From Minwuiaceae bacterium (GTDB taxonomy: Bacteria > Pseudomonadota > Alphaproteobacteria > Minwuiales > Minwuiaceae): a stretch of 64,000 nucleotides of DNA. The position numbers and the translations under genes are program-made. Location of the stretch: NCBI GenBank assembly GCA_028278525.1, contig JANQEE010000041.1:62001-126000 (forward strand), read 5' to 3'. This document shows, piece by piece, positions 43,767 to 52,902 of the stretch. The stretch's first letter is position 1; every line of letters starts with the position of its first letter. The notes beneath the pieces are model-generated. The model had not been told where the DNA came from. It did not search any database and worked only from the letters and a program-made list of their open reading frames with translations.

Positions 43767-45737
43767 TCAATCGGATTTTCCGAACCCTTTCAGCAGGTCT
43801 TTGATCCCCTTTTTGGCGTCTTTCAGCGCTTTTTTCGGGTCGTCGCCCTTGGTCACGCCTTCCAGGATCTTGCCGGCGTCCTCCTTGATGGTGCCTTCGA
43901 TGTCGGGCCGATAGCTCAGGTCGTCCCATGGTCCCTCGGCCACGACCGGCACGGCCAGGCCCGGCGCGTCCTCGGTGCTGCCCTGACCTTTCAGGCTGGC
44001 GACCGCCTTCGGCGCGATCCGGTATTTCAGCGTCCGTTTAGGCAGGTCGACCCGGCCGCGCCCGTCCGCCCTGAGCAGCGGCGCTTTCAGCGCCAGGTCC
44101 TGGTTGGTCATCAGGCCGTTCTTGATCGCGAAGGTGCCGGACAGCTCCGCGAAGTCGGTGCTGCTGGCGCCATCGAACGAACTTTTCAGATCGGCCGTCG
44201 AAATGCCCCTGACCATCGCCGCCAGATTGACGCCCTTGATCGCGCCGTCCAGGAATTTGACCGCGCCGTCGCCGTTCAGCCCGGCGACAAGCTGGCGCTG
44301 CGTGGTGCCGCTGGTCTGGCCCGACAGCTTGGCCGACGCCGTGCCCAACAGCCGCTCGAACCCGGCGGCGTCGCGCAGCAGCGGCGCGGCCTGCACGCCG
44401 TCCAGCGAGACCTGATAGCCGACCGCCGTCGCCTTGCCGCTGCCGTCCAGTGTCAGCTTGCCGTTGGCGGAGCCTTCGTAGAGTTCTAGCCGCGCGAGGT
44501 CGGCGGTGAGCTTGCCATCCTTCAGCTTTACCGACAGCTCGCTTTGGCCGATGGTGATGTCCCGGGCGCGGATCCCCTGCGTTTTGATCTCCAGGTCGGC
44601 ATCCGCCAGATTGAGGCCGCTGGCATCGATCGGCTCGTCGCTCCAGTCCGCGGGCTCGCCGTCCGTCTTAGCCGTGTCCTCTTTTTCGTCCGTCGCCGTA
44701 TCCGCCGGCAGGTAGGGATTGAGGTCAAGAATCTCCAGCGACAGCTTGGCGGTGACCGCCGGCCTCGCGCCGCCGATATCGACCGAGAAGTCGCCAATGC
44801 CTTTGATCGCGTCGACCGCGATGTTGGTGTTGGCCAGCGCGGCGCGTTTGCCGTCGAAGCTGAGGTTGCCGTCGATGTTGAGCGGCCCCAGCCCGTCTCC
44901 GGCCATCTCGATAGGATTGCCCGACCATGCCGCCAGCCCCCGGATCGACGGCACCGACAGGTTCACCTTTCCCGCAACGTTGAACGCGGCCGCGTTTGCC
45001 AGTTTCCCCTTGTAGGTCAGCGTCACGGGGTTGCTCACGATCTCGAAGCCCGCTTCGCTTTCGCCGCCTTCGATCAGCGCGCGCGGATCGGCCGCCTCAA
45101 TCGTCAGAGCGACGTTTTCGCCGTTCCATTTCAATTCGCCTTTTGCGGATGCCGGCCGGTCAAGCCCGGGCACCGACATTTCCATGTTTATGTACGTGAC
45201 CTCTTCGCGCCGGCCGTTGGCCGCATCCGTATAGGTGAGGGTACCGTTGACCAGGCGGATATCGCCGAGCCTGAGGTCGCCCAATCCGCCGCCCGCGCCG
45301 CCGCTGTCGCCGCCCGAACCCGTGTCCTGACCGGCTTGGCCGCCCGCCGGCGTCATCACCCAGTTGGGCGTGCCGTCGGCGTCCACCTCCAGGTTGATCA
45401 CCGGATCGACAAGGACGAACTGGTCGACGACCACCTCGCCGCCGAACAGTAACGGCAGCACTTGAAGATTCACTTTGAGCTCGGCCAGTTCCACCATCGA
45501 TGGCGCGGTCGCGCCGGGCGCGTTCGACAGCGAGACCGTGTCGACGGCAAGCGCGACGCGCGGCAGCAGCGCCAGGTCGATGTCGCCGTCCAGCCGAAGC
45601 TGGCGTCCCGTCGCCTTCTGCACCTGTTCCGCGATCAGCGGCTTATAGGTATCGACCGGAATGAAGGACGGCGCGACGAACAGCCCGGCCACGATAACGG
45701 CAAGCAGGGCGCCGACACCGATGATGAACTTCTTCAT
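43767..45737 (-). CDS. AsmA-family protein
   Basis: A 656-residue protein with an N-terminal membrane anchor (FIIGVGALLAVIVAGLFVAPSF) and a long, beta-rich repeated periplasmic domain. The start VDTYKPLIAEQVQKATGRQLRLDGDIDLALLPRVAL (residues 28-63) is the AsmA signature and the C-terminal AsmA_2 part includes GAIKGVNLAAMVRG. AsmA-like proteins form hydrophobic bridges between membranes and affect lipid or outer-membrane-protein transport. A Gly-rich insert (about 140-160) is low complexity. Last 30 residues are Lys-rich. Confidence 0.92.
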   Translation of the reverse strand: MKKFIIGVGALLAVIVAGLFVAPSFIPVDTYKPLIAEQVQKATGRQLRLDGDIDLALLPRVALAVDTVSLSNAPGATAPSMVELAELKVNLQVLPLLFGGEVVVDQFVLVDPVINLEVDADGTPNWVMTPAGGQAGQDTGSGGDSGGAGGGLGDLRLGDIRLVNGTLTYTDAANGRREEVTYINMEMSVPGLDRPASAKGELKWNGENVALTIEAADPRALIEGGESEAGFEIVSNPVTLTYKGKLANAAAFNVAGKVNLSVPSIRGLAAWSGNPIEMAGDGLGPLNIDGNLSFDGKRAALANTNIAVDAIKGIGDFSVDIGGARPAVTAKLSLEILDLNPYLPADTATDEKEDTAKTDGEPADWSDEPIDASGLNLADADLEIKTQGIRARDITIGQSELSVKLKDGKLTADLARLELYEGSANGKLTLDGSGKATAVGYQVSLDGVQAAPLLRDAAGFERLLGTASAKLSGQTSGTTQRQLVAGLNGDGAVKFLDGAIKGVNLAAMVRGISTADLKSSFDGASSTDFAELSGTFAIKNGLMTNQDLALKAPLLRADGRGRVDLPKRTLKYRIAPKAVASLKGQGSTEDAPGLAVPVVAEGPWDDLSYRPDIEGTIKEDAGKILEGVTKGDDPKKALKDAKKGIKDLLKGFGKSD

Positions 45738-46112
45738 GAGGCCTCACGGTTTTCCAGGTTCTCTGGGGCCCGACCGAGGAAAATCTGGCAACGCGCACCA
45801 TTCGCCCGCGGCGACCGCAATAGCGGAACGCGAATATTATCAGCGTCAATCTCCGCTTCGGCAATCGCGCGGTTGTGGGAATTTTGCGACCTCGCCGGCT
45901 TCGTCCTCTCGAATTGACCGTCCTTAGAACACGCGATCCCCGCGACGGTCTTAGTCGATATCGCCTCGAAAGTGTCGGAATTTTTTATAGTTTGCGCCCG
46001 GGATTTTCGCGATTAACCCAAAAAGCGCCCGAATTAAGCCGATCCCCAAAACTTGCACGATGCTTGCAACGCCTTACCCGTGGTAACGCTTTGTTAATCA
46101 TAGGAGGCGGAT
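45738..46112. promoter_or_regulatory. divergent intergenic region, AsmA / TPR protein
   Basis: About 375 bases between divergent genes. It becomes AT-rich near 45965-46100 with several TTTTT/AAAAA tracts, consistent with the TPR gene promoter. Open frames in it are unconvincing. Confidence 0.4.
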
Positions 46113-47084
46113 TTGAAGCGGCTGGTTTTGGCGACGTTCGTTTCGGTCGGAATTGTCGGTGCGGCTCAGGCCGACGGTCTCGACGATGCAAAGCGCGGCT
46201 TCGCCGCGGCGCAGAAGGGTGCCTACCAGGAAGCCCTCTACTTCTCCTCCCTCGCCATTAACTCGGGCGACTTGAACGACCAGTCCCTGGCGATTGCCCA
46301 CAACAACCGCGGTTTTGCCTACGACCAGCTCGGCATGCCGGACCGGGCGATCCGCGAATACGGCTCCGCCGTCCGCGTCGATCCGGACTTCGCGGTCGCC
46401 TACAACAATCGCGGCTACGCCTATAACGACATCGGTCTGTACAGCCAGGCGATCGCCGATTTCTCGGAAGCGATCCTGCTTAAACCCGATTATGCCGACG
46501 CCTTCAACAACCGTGGCATCGCCCGCGCCCAGCTCGGCGATCTGCCGGCGGCGGTCGAGGATTACACCAAGGCGATTGCCCTGAAGCCGAACCTCTACCA
46601 GGCCTACAACAACCGCGGCTATGCCCGTTTCAACCTTGGCGAATTCGGCCCGGCGGCACGCGATCTGGACGTCATCGTGCGGCTGTCGCCGAACAACCTG
46701 TTCACGGTGATCTGGTACCACTTGGCCGTTCAACGCTCCGGCGGCGACGGCCAGGCCGCGCTGGCGAAGTACACCTCGGACGCCGATCTGGAAGCCTGGC
46801 CCGGCGCCTTGGTCGAACTGTTCCTCGGCAAGCGCACGCCGGAAGAGGTGATCGCCGCCGCCGCTGCGGACGGCGACCCGATGCGCCAGCGCGAGCGGGA
46901 TTGCGAGCTGCACTTCTACCTCGGCCAGTACTACCTGATGAACGGCGACACCGAGAAGGCGGCCGACCAGTTCCGCCTGTCGCTCGAAACCGGCCTCGCC
47001 GACTTCACCGAGTTCGCCGGCGCCAAGGCCGAACTCGACCGCCTCGCGCCGCGCCAGGCGAGCGCTGCGCCGCTGGCGGACTGA
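46113..47084 (+). CDS. exported tetratricopeptide repeat protein
   Basis: A 323-residue protein with a signal peptide (about 1-20, GIVGAAQAD) and at least four TPR units of the NNRGxAYxxxGxxxxAIxDYxxAIxLxP kind between about residues 60 and 190. The start codon is TTG at 46113: AGGAGG lies five bases upstream, and the signal peptide only makes sense from there. TPRs mediate protein contacts; the periplasmic partner is unknown. A strong bidirectional terminator follows. Confidence 0.88.
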   Translation: MKRLVLATFVSVGIVGAAQADGLDDAKRGFAAAQKGAYQEALYFSSLAINSGDLNDQSLAIAHNNRGFAYDQLGMPDRAIREYGSAVRVDPDFAVAYNNRGYAYNDIGLYSQAIADFSEAILLKPDYADAFNNRGIARAQLGDLPAAVEDYTKAIALKPNLYQAYNNRGYARFNLGEFGPAARDLDVIVRLSPNNLFTVIWYHLAVQRSGGDGQAALAKYTSDADLEAWPGALVELFLGKRTPEEVIAAAAADGDPMRQRERDCELHFYLGQYYLMNGDTEKAADQFRLSLETGLADFTEFAGAKAELDRLAPRQASAAPLAD

Positions 47085-47121
47085 TCCCCGCGACGGCACC
47101 GTCGCCAAATCTCAGCCGACG

Positions 47122-47158
47122 GACCCGGCCATCGTCACGATGGCCGGGTCTTTCATTT
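47122..47158. terminator. bidirectional rho-independent terminator
   Basis: GACCCGGCCATC (47122-47133) pairs perfectly with GATGGCCGGGTC (47139-47150) around a five-base loop, followed by TTTCATTT on the plus strand. It lies between the convergent TPR and SDR genes. Confidence 0.85.
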
Positions 47159-47162
47159 GGGG

Positions 47163-47900
47163 TCAGAAGGTTTCCTTGAACGGCCGCAGGTCGATTTCGT
47201 GGGTCCAGGCACTGCGCTGCTGACTATGCAGCAGCCAGAATGCCTCCGCGATGGCCTCGGGGCCGAGCAAGCCGTCCTCGCCCAACCGCTCGGCGATTTC
47301 CGGATAGCGCTTCAGGATCTTGTCGCCTTCGATCATGCCGTCGATGACGACGTGGCCGACATGGATGCCCTTCGGGCCGAACTCGCGCGCCATGCCCTGT
47401 GCCAGGGCGCGCAGGCCCGCCTTGCCGGACGCGAACGCGGTGAACGGCGGGCGCGCCTTCAGCGACGCAGTCGCGCCGGTAAACAGGATTGTGCCGCGTT
47501 CGCGCGGCAGCATCCGTCGGACCGCCTCGTGTCCGACCAGGAACCCGCCGAAGCAACTCACCCGCCAGACGCTCTCGAAGAACTCGGGGTCCATCTCCAG
47601 CAGCGGCCGGGCGTTGTTGTTGCCGGCGTTGTAGGCGACGATTTCGATCTCGCCGGCCGACGCCGCGGTTTCGAACAGACGGGCGACGTCGTCGGGTCGC
47701 GTGGTGTCGGCGACAACCGGCTCGGCCTGGCCGCCCGCGGCTTTGATCTCGCCGGCGACCGCTGCCAGGTCGGCTTCTGTCCGGCCCGATGCGAAGACGG
47801 TAAATCCCTCCTGCGCGAATTTGCGGCAGAGCGCCGCGCCCAGCCCCGCGCTCGGCCCGACGCCGACGACAACGGCGACTGTTCCTGCATTCTCTGTCAT
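47163..47900 (-). CDS. atypical SDR-family protein lacking the catalytic tyrosine (SDR_c10-like, copy 2)
   Basis: A 245-residue paralogue of the protein at 34073. Cofactor loop VGVGPSAGLGAAL, NAGNNNARPLLEMD, and FASGK with Phe156 and Lys160 in place of YxxxK. The C-terminus RSAWTHEIDLRPFKETF aligns with RSAWTWEVELRPWVETF of the other copy. It begins 19 bases after the pyrophosphatase gene on the same strand, so the two may be cotranscribed. Substrate unknown, and reduced or altered catalysis is possible. Confidence 0.85.
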   Translation of the reverse strand: MTENAGTVAVVVGVGPSAGLGAALCRKFAQEGFTVFASGRTEADLAAVAGEIKAAGGQAEPVVADTTRPDDVARLFETAASAGEIEIVAYNAGNNNARPLLEMDPEFFESVWRVSCFGGFLVGHEAVRRMLPRERGTILFTGATASLKARPPFTAFASGKAGLRALAQGMAREFGPKGIHVGHVVIDGMIEGDKILKRYPEIAERLGEDGLLGPEAIAEAFWLLHSQQRSAWTHEIDLRPFKETF

Positions 47901-47919
47901 GTGCTTTCCTGTCGTTCGA

Positions 47920-48450
47920 CTATTCCCGTTTGGCCCGGTCGATCGCTTCCGTGATCATGCGGGCAGCGTCGTCCGCATCGTCCCAGCGCAGCACCTTCAC
48001 CCATTTGTCCGTTTCCAGGTCTTTGTAGTGCTGGAAGAAATGCGTGATCTGGTCGACCAGGATCTCCGGCAGGTCGCGGTAGGACGTGACGCTCGTATGG
48101 TAGGGATGTAGCTGATCGACCGGCACCGCCAAGACCTTTTCGTCGGCGCCGGCTTCGTCTTCCATCACCAGCACGCCGACCGGGCGCGAGCGCAGCACGA
48201 CGCCCGGCAGCACCGGCACCCGGCCGGCCACCAGCACGTCGACGGGGTCGCCATCTTCCGCCAGCGTATGCGGCACGAAACCGTAGTTGCACGGATAGTA
48301 CATGGCGGTATGCAGGAAGCGGTCGACGAACATCGCGCCGGATTCCTTGTCCACTTCGTACTTCACCGGTTCGCCGCCGATCGGGATCTCGATGACCACG
48401 TTCAGGTCCCACGGCGGGGCGTTGCCGATTGGAATCTTGTCCAGGTTCAT
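47920..48450 (-). CDS. ppa: inorganic pyrophosphatase
   Basis: A 176-residue family I soluble pyrophosphatase that hydrolyses PPi and drives biosynthetic reactions. Signature DGDPVDVLV with the metal-binding aspartates is present, along with KYEVDKESGAMFVDRFLHTAMYYPCNYGFVP and the C-terminal WDDADDAARMI. Length equals the E. coli enzyme. ATG 48450 gives the family start MNLDKIPIGNAPP; an in-frame start four codons upstream is less likely. Confidence 0.96.
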   Translation of the reverse strand: MNLDKIPIGNAPPWDLNVVIEIPIGGEPVKYEVDKESGAMFVDRFLHTAMYYPCNYGFVPHTLAEDGDPVDVLVAGRVPVLPGVVLRSRPVGVLVMEDEAGADEKVLAVPVDQLHPYHTSVTSYRDLPEILVDQITHFFQHYKDLETDKWVKVLRWDDADDAARMITEAIDRAKRE

Positions 48451-48612
48451 GGGCTGCCCCATTGCTTGACCGTCGCGGCATCATGGCAGCGGCATCCCCG
48501 ACCTTCAATCGATCCGTGCCGTATCGGCCGCTTGCCCGTCGAGGAACGCAACCGTTACGCTTCGGCGCATTGTGGCGTCCGTCCGATTCGATTTCATTTG
48601 GGGGATTAAAAC

Positions 48613-48999
48613 ATGACTGCGGAATTGTCGCTTTTGGCCTGGTCGGCCGTCTTGATGTTCGTTCAGGCGATGGTCCCCGCGACCATCCTGCTGATGTCGC
48701 GCGGCATGCCGCTTGCCGTCGGCAACCGGGAAGACTGGCCGGCGGGCGAGGGATTGTGCGGCCGGGCGCAGCGCGCCCACCGCAATATGCTGGAGAACCT
48801 GCCGATCTTCGCGGCGTTGGTGTTGGTCGCGCATGTCGGTGGCGTATCCAACGATATGACCCTGCTCGGCGCGCAGCTCTTCTTCTGGGCGCGCCTCGCT
48901 TATGCGGTGGTCTATATCGCCGGGGTGCCCTGGGTCCGCACGCTGGTCTGGTTCGCCTCGGTCGTCGGCATGGTGATGATTTTCCTCCAGCTTCTCTAA
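48613..48999 (+). CDS. MAPEG-family membrane protein
   Basis: A 128-residue integral membrane protein with four hydrophobic segments. Family motifs are RAQRAHRNMLENLPIFAALVL (catalytic/glutathione-site region) and FFWARLAYAVVYIAGVPWVRTLVW. MAPEG proteins in eukaryotes handle eicosanoids and glutathione; bacterial roles are mostly unknown. GGGGGA lies about ten bases before the ATG. Length equals the bacterial family. Monocistronic. Confidence 0.9.
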   Translation: MTAELSLLAWSAVLMFVQAMVPATILLMSRGMPLAVGNREDWPAGEGLCGRAQRAHRNMLENLPIFAALVLVAHVGGVSNDMTLLGAQLFFWARLAYAVVYIAGVPWVRTLVWFASVVGMVMIFLQLL

Positions 49000-49107
49000 C
49001 GCGCCCGGTTCGGCGTGGGGTTGAAAAACCGTCCGGCGCCTAACGCGGCGCTGGGCGGCCGGGCCCGTTTGCGCTACGCTTTCGGTTCATCAGGGAGGTC
49101 TGGCGAG

Positions 49108-50361
49108 ATGAGCGATAACAAACCCACGGAAGCAGGCGACATCCAGTTCACACCGCTGGCGCCGGAGTTTCTCAAGAACCCTTACCCGTTCTACAGCCAA
49201 CTCCGCGAAGCCGAGCCGATCCACTGGTCCCCGCTGGGTTTCTGGGTGGCCAGCCGCCATGCCGACATTACCATGGTGTTGAAGGACAAGCGCTTCGGTA
49301 AGCAGTATGTCAAACGGATGACCAGCCGCTATGGGCCGGAGGTCATGGAAAAGCCGCTCTATGCGATGATGAGCCGCTGGATGCTGACCCAGGACCCGCC
49401 GGATCACACCCGGCTGCGCGGTTTGGTGGTCAAGGCGTTCACGGCGCGCCGCGTGGAGGAAATGCGGCCCCGCATCCAGCAACTCGTGGACGGCCTGCTC
49501 GATGCCGTGCAGGACAAGGGCGAGATGGACCTGATCTGGGATTTCGCCCATCCACTGCCGACCAACGTCATCTGCGACATGCTCGGCATTCCGGAAGAGG
49601 ACAGGGCGCAGTTCACCGACAATTCGACAATCTCAGGCCGGCTGATCGACCCGACGCCGATGAGCGATGCGGAGCTCGATGCCGCAAACGCCAGCAATGC
49701 CGCCTTGGAGGATTACTTCCATCGGTTGTTCGAGCTGCGCCGGCGGGAGCCGGGCGACGATCTGACGACATTGTTGGTCCAGGTCGAGGATGAGGGCGAG
49801 CGTCTGTCCGAGGAAGAACTGATCGCCAACATCATTCTGCTGTTCGGTGCCGGGCACGAGACCACCGTGAACCTGATCGGCAACGGGCTGCTGGCCCTGC
49901 ACCAGAACCCGGACCAGTTGGCGCGTCTCAAGGCCGACCCGTCGCTCATTCCCAACGCGGTCGACGAATTGCTGCGCTTCGACTCCTCGGTTCAGATGAC
50001 CACGCGCACCGCCTTGCAGGATGTCGAGATCGGCGGCATCGAGATCAAGGAAGGGGAGGCGGTGTTGGCCCTGCTCGGCGCTGCCAACCGCGACCCGGAA
50101 GCCTACGAAGACCCCGACCGCCTGGACGTGGGCCGGCACGATATCCGTCCGTCGTCGTTCGGCGGCGGCATCCACTACTGCCTGGGCGCCCAGCTCGCCA
50201 AGAACGAGGCGGAGATCGCGCTCTCCACCCTGTTCCGGCGCCTGCCGGATCTTGTGCTGACGGGGGTGGATCAGCCGGACTGGCGGCCGACCTTCACGCT
50301 GCGCGGCTTGATGTCTCTGCCGGCCCGATGGACGGTGCCGTCGCGGTCAGCCGCGGAGTGA
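49108..50361 (+). CDS. cytochrome P450
   Basis: A 417-residue soluble haem monooxygenase of the bacterial class. The I-helix AGHETT is at 248-253, the K-helix ExxR is Glu287-Arg290, and the haem loop FGGGIHYCLG at 351-360 gives Cys358 as the axial ligand. The acid-alcohol pair is atypical (His-Glu-Thr). It needs a ferredoxin and reductase, neither of which is adjacent, unless the DUF1636 cysteine protein next door serves (speculative). ATG 49108 has GGGAGG nine bases before it. The 3' end overlaps the DUF1636 gene by 15 bases. Confidence 0.94.
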   Translation: MSDNKPTEAGDIQFTPLAPEFLKNPYPFYSQLREAEPIHWSPLGFWVASRHADITMVLKDKRFGKQYVKRMTSRYGPEVMEKPLYAMMSRWMLTQDPPDHTRLRGLVVKAFTARRVEEMRPRIQQLVDGLLDAVQDKGEMDLIWDFAHPLPTNVICDMLGIPEEDRAQFTDNSTISGRLIDPTPMSDAELDAANASNAALEDYFHRLFELRRREPGDDLTTLLVQVEDEGERLSEEELIANIILLFGAGHETTVNLIGNGLLALHQNPDQLARLKADPSLIPNAVDELLRFDSSVQMTTRTALQDVEIGGIEIKEGEAVLALLGAANRDPEAYEDPDRLDVGRHDIRPSSFGGGIHYCLGAQLAKNEAEIALSTLFRRLPDLVLTGVDQPDWRPTFTLRGLMSLPARWTVPSRSAAE

Positions 50362-50733
50362 GGCCGGGGCGCGCGCCGTCACCCGGCCTTTGAGCGGGTC
50401 GGGCAGGGCGTCGTCCGGCAGATTCCCGTCCGGGCTGTCGAGGTAGCGCTCGGCGGCTTCCAGCACGGCGTGAGCGTAGCCGGCATCCAACTGGCCGAAG
50501 CGCAGCCGGGTCTTGTCCGGCGCGTCCAGGGCCACGTTGCAGGGTTTCGGGCAGCCGCTCAGGCAATTCACCACCAGCACCAGCAGGTCGTCGCGGCGCG
50601 GCCAGTCGCGCATCAGGCGCTTGATCTCGGCGGCCAGCACCTCGCCGCGCTTCGGCTCGCCGGGCGGCGGCGCAGGCTCGTAGCGCGGGCAGGTTCGGCA
50701 GATATACAGGACGTCTTGACCGCTTCCGCTCAT
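50347..50733 (-). CDS. DUF1636 cysteine-rich protein, ferredoxin-like
   Basis: A 128-residue small protein. The Cys arrangement (CRTCPRY near residue 12 and VNCLSGCPKPCNVAL near 58) resembles thioredoxin-like 2Fe-2S ferredoxins and matches DUF1636, which I recall being found near cobalamin-related genes. Four or more Cys could bind a cluster or metal. Convergent with P450, overlapping its end by 15 bases. Whether it donates electrons to the P450 is unproven. Confidence 0.8.
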   Translation of the reverse strand: MSGSGQDVLYICRTCPRYEPAPPPGEPKRGEVLAAEIKRLMRDWPRRDDLLVLVVNCLSGCPKPCNVALDAPDKTRLRFGQLDAGYAHAVLEAAERYLDSPDGNLPDDALPDPLKGRVTARAPASLRG

Positions 50734-50822
50734 AACACTCGCTCCGGGCGTTGGAGGCAGAAGCCTAGAGCGGTTATGTCAGGTTGGAAATATCGGTTCG
50801 GATAAAGGGCGGTGCCCGATAG

Positions 50823-51002
50823 TCAGGCCGCGGCCGTTTCGGCGGCCCGGCTCAGGCCGTCCGCCATCAGCTCAAGCTGGCGCGCGACGCGGTTGGACCG
50901 CTCGGCCAGGGCGTAGTCGCCGGCCCGGAGCGCCCAGCTCGCGACGGAGCGCCGCCTCGCCGCGGCGGCTCGCAGTGCCTCTTCGCAAAGATCTGTCTTC
51001 AT
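50823..51002 (-). CDS. 59-residue hypothetical small protein
   Basis: ATG 51002 to TGA 50823 encodes 59 residues, mostly Ala/Arg/Glu/Leu and probably one or two helices: MKTDLCEEALRAAAARRRSV and later AERSNRVARQLELMADGL. No signal or membrane segment. Third codon positions are strongly G/C as in neighbouring genes, but the ribosome-binding site is weak. It lies alone between the DUF1636 and hydantoinase B genes. Function unknown. Confidence 0.5.
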   Translation of the reverse strand: MKTDLCEEALRAAAARRRSVASWALRAGDYALAERSNRVARQLELMADGLSRAAETAAA

Positions 51003-51116
51003 CAGACGACCACAAGAAAGTCTTCTCTCGCTACGTTAATAACTGCGGGATGGTTAATCAGAAGTTAATCTGGAGTAGTAGAAACGTTAACATTGAAAAC
51101 AATAGATATGTATTCA

Positions 51117-51165
51117 GAAACCGCGGAAACAGGGGATTTTTTTGTTCATTGTAGGTCGCGGTTTC
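51117..51165. repeat. inverted repeat around a T-run, upstream of the small protein gene
   Basis: GAAACCGCG (51117-51125) and CGCGGTTTC (51157-51165) form a perfect nine-base inverted repeat separated by 31 bases including TTTTTTT. It lies in the 213-base AT-richer gap before the 59-residue gene. Possibly an operator or a weak terminator for an unrecognised transcript. Confidence 0.4.
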
Positions 51166-51215
51166 CACTGTGCGCTTACAATGTCCTTATTTTGCCACGG
51201 CACTTTTTGGGATTT

Positions 51216-52886
51216 TTATTCAGCAGCTGCCTTGTCGGAATAGAAACGATGTGCCTGTTCTTTTGAAATCAGGCCTTCCGTCAGGTCTCTTTCCACCAGA
51301 GCGGCTTGCCGTGCGTCAGGCGGCCCATAGCCCGCGCCGCCGCCGGTATAGGTGGTAAGCACGTCGCCTTTCTTAAGCGGAAACAAGACCTTGGACGGCA
51401 GATCGATGGATTGCCCGTCGCGCAGGACTTCTGTCGAGGCGCGCCGGCCGGCGGTACCCCCGAACAGGCCTTCCGGTTCCAGGCGAAACCGGTCCGAATA
51501 GGTGGCGAAACTGACGTCGTCTTTGAGGATTTCGTACCGGCGGACCAGGCCCAGGCCGCCCCGGTATTTACCGGCGCCACCCGAATCCGGCACCAGCGCG
51601 TATTCCAGCACCCGGAAATAGTCGAATTCCATGTCCATGGCCTCGACCGGCACGTTGGAGCAGTTGGAAAGTGGGCTGTCGACCGCGTCGCAGCCATCCG
51701 CCGCCGGCCCTGCGCCATAGCCGCCGCCGAAGATCTCCAGATGGATCTTGTAGCCGTTCGCGCCCAAATGGCTGAGACAGACCGACTCGGTCGTGTCGAA
51801 CCCGGCGGCGATCACCTTGTCCGGCACCGCCTGGGCCAGCGCCTTCATGATCGCGTTGAACGCGCGGTATCCCGTGATCATGCGGGCGCGCACCGGCGCC
51901 GGTGGGCGCGGGTTGAGCAGGCTGCCGTAGGGCGCGCTCACGTCCACCGGGCGCTTGCTGCCCTCGTTGAATGGGATGTCCGGGCTGGTCAGCACGGATT
52001 TGACGCAGGATAAAGCCGCCGCGACAGTCGAGGCGAACGGGCAGTTGATGTTGGCCGAGACCTGGTTGGCTGTACCGGTGAAGTCGACCGACACCTGGTC
52101 GCCCGCGATTGTCACCTTGGCGCGGAACGGCAGCGGTTGGTCGCCGACGCCGTCGTCGTCCAACGCGTCTTCCCCGTAATAGACGCCGTCGGGCGCTTCT
52201 GCGATGGCCGCGCGCATGCGCCGTTCGGAATAGTTCAGCAGTTCGTCCATCGCCTCGGCCACCACGCCGGACCCGAACTTGGCGCAGAGGTCGCGCACCC
52301 GCCCGGCGCCGATATGGTTCGCCGCGAACTGGGCGTTGAAGTCGCCGATGGTCTGGTCCGGCACCCGGATATTGGCCCGGATCAGCCGCTCGAACGGTCC
52401 GCCGTTCCAGTCCCGGTTCAGGTTGTACTTGCTCGGCGGGAAGATCAGGCCTTCCTGATGCACGTCGGTCGCGTCCGGGTTCAGGCCGGGCGCGCCGCCG
52501 CCGAGGTCCAGGTGGTGAGCGACCGTCGCGCTGAAGCCGACAAGCTCGCCGTCGAAGAAGATCGGCGAGAACAGGAACACGTCCGGAATGTGCTGGCCGC
52601 CCTGGAACGGGTCGTTGTTGATGTAGAAGTCGCCTTCGACCAGTTCCTCCGGCGGAAACAGCTCGGCGCAAGGCTTGAAGGTCGCGCCGATCGGCCCAAG
52701 CTGCATCGGAATCAGCTCCGCTTGCGCGACAACGTTGCCGTGTCTGTCCAGCAGGGCGGCGGAGCAGTCGGCCGCCTCGCGCACGATGGGCGAATAGGCG
52801 GAGCGGATCAGCTTGATGCCCATCTCTCGGGCGGCTGCGATCAGCCCTTGCGCGATCACCGCCTGGTCGACCGGATTGACCGTCAT
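51216..52886 (-). CDS. hydantoinase B/oxoprolinase family protein (beta subunit)
   Basis: A 556-residue ATP-dependent hydrolase subunit of the HyuB group. It begins MTVNPVDQAVIAQGLIAAAREM and has YINNDPFQGGQHIPDVFLFSPIF, VGFSATVAHHLDLGG, FNAIMKALAQAVPDKVIAAGFD and GGGYGAGPAADG. HyuA and HyuB act together on hydantoins, 5-oxoproline or acetophenone-type substrates; the matching HyuA gene lies about 8 kb away at 60788. ATG 52886 is the family start. It follows the TTC38-like gene by 16 bases, suggesting cotranscription. Confidence 0.92.
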   Translation of the reverse strand: MTVNPVDQAVIAQGLIAAAREMGIKLIRSAYSPIVREAADCSAALLDRHGNVVAQAELIPMQLGPIGATFKPCAELFPPEELVEGDFYINNDPFQGGQHIPDVFLFSPIFFDGELVGFSATVAHHLDLGGGAPGLNPDATDVHQEGLIFPPSKYNLNRDWNGGPFERLIRANIRVPDQTIGDFNAQFAANHIGAGRVRDLCAKFGSGVVAEAMDELLNYSERRMRAAIAEAPDGVYYGEDALDDDGVGDQPLPFRAKVTIAGDQVSVDFTGTANQVSANINCPFASTVAAALSCVKSVLTSPDIPFNEGSKRPVDVSAPYGSLLNPRPPAPVRARMITGYRAFNAIMKALAQAVPDKVIAAGFDTTESVCLSHLGANGYKIHLEIFGGGYGAGPAADGCDAVDSPLSNCSNVPVEAMDMEFDYFRVLEYALVPDSGGAGKYRGGLGLVRRYEILKDDVSFATYSDRFRLEPEGLFGGTAGRRASTEVLRDGQSIDLPSKVLFPLKKGDVLTTYTGGGAGYGPPDARQAALVERDLTEGLISKEQAHRFYSDKAAAE

Positions 52887-52902
52887 GGCGTGTTTTCCGT
52901 TC

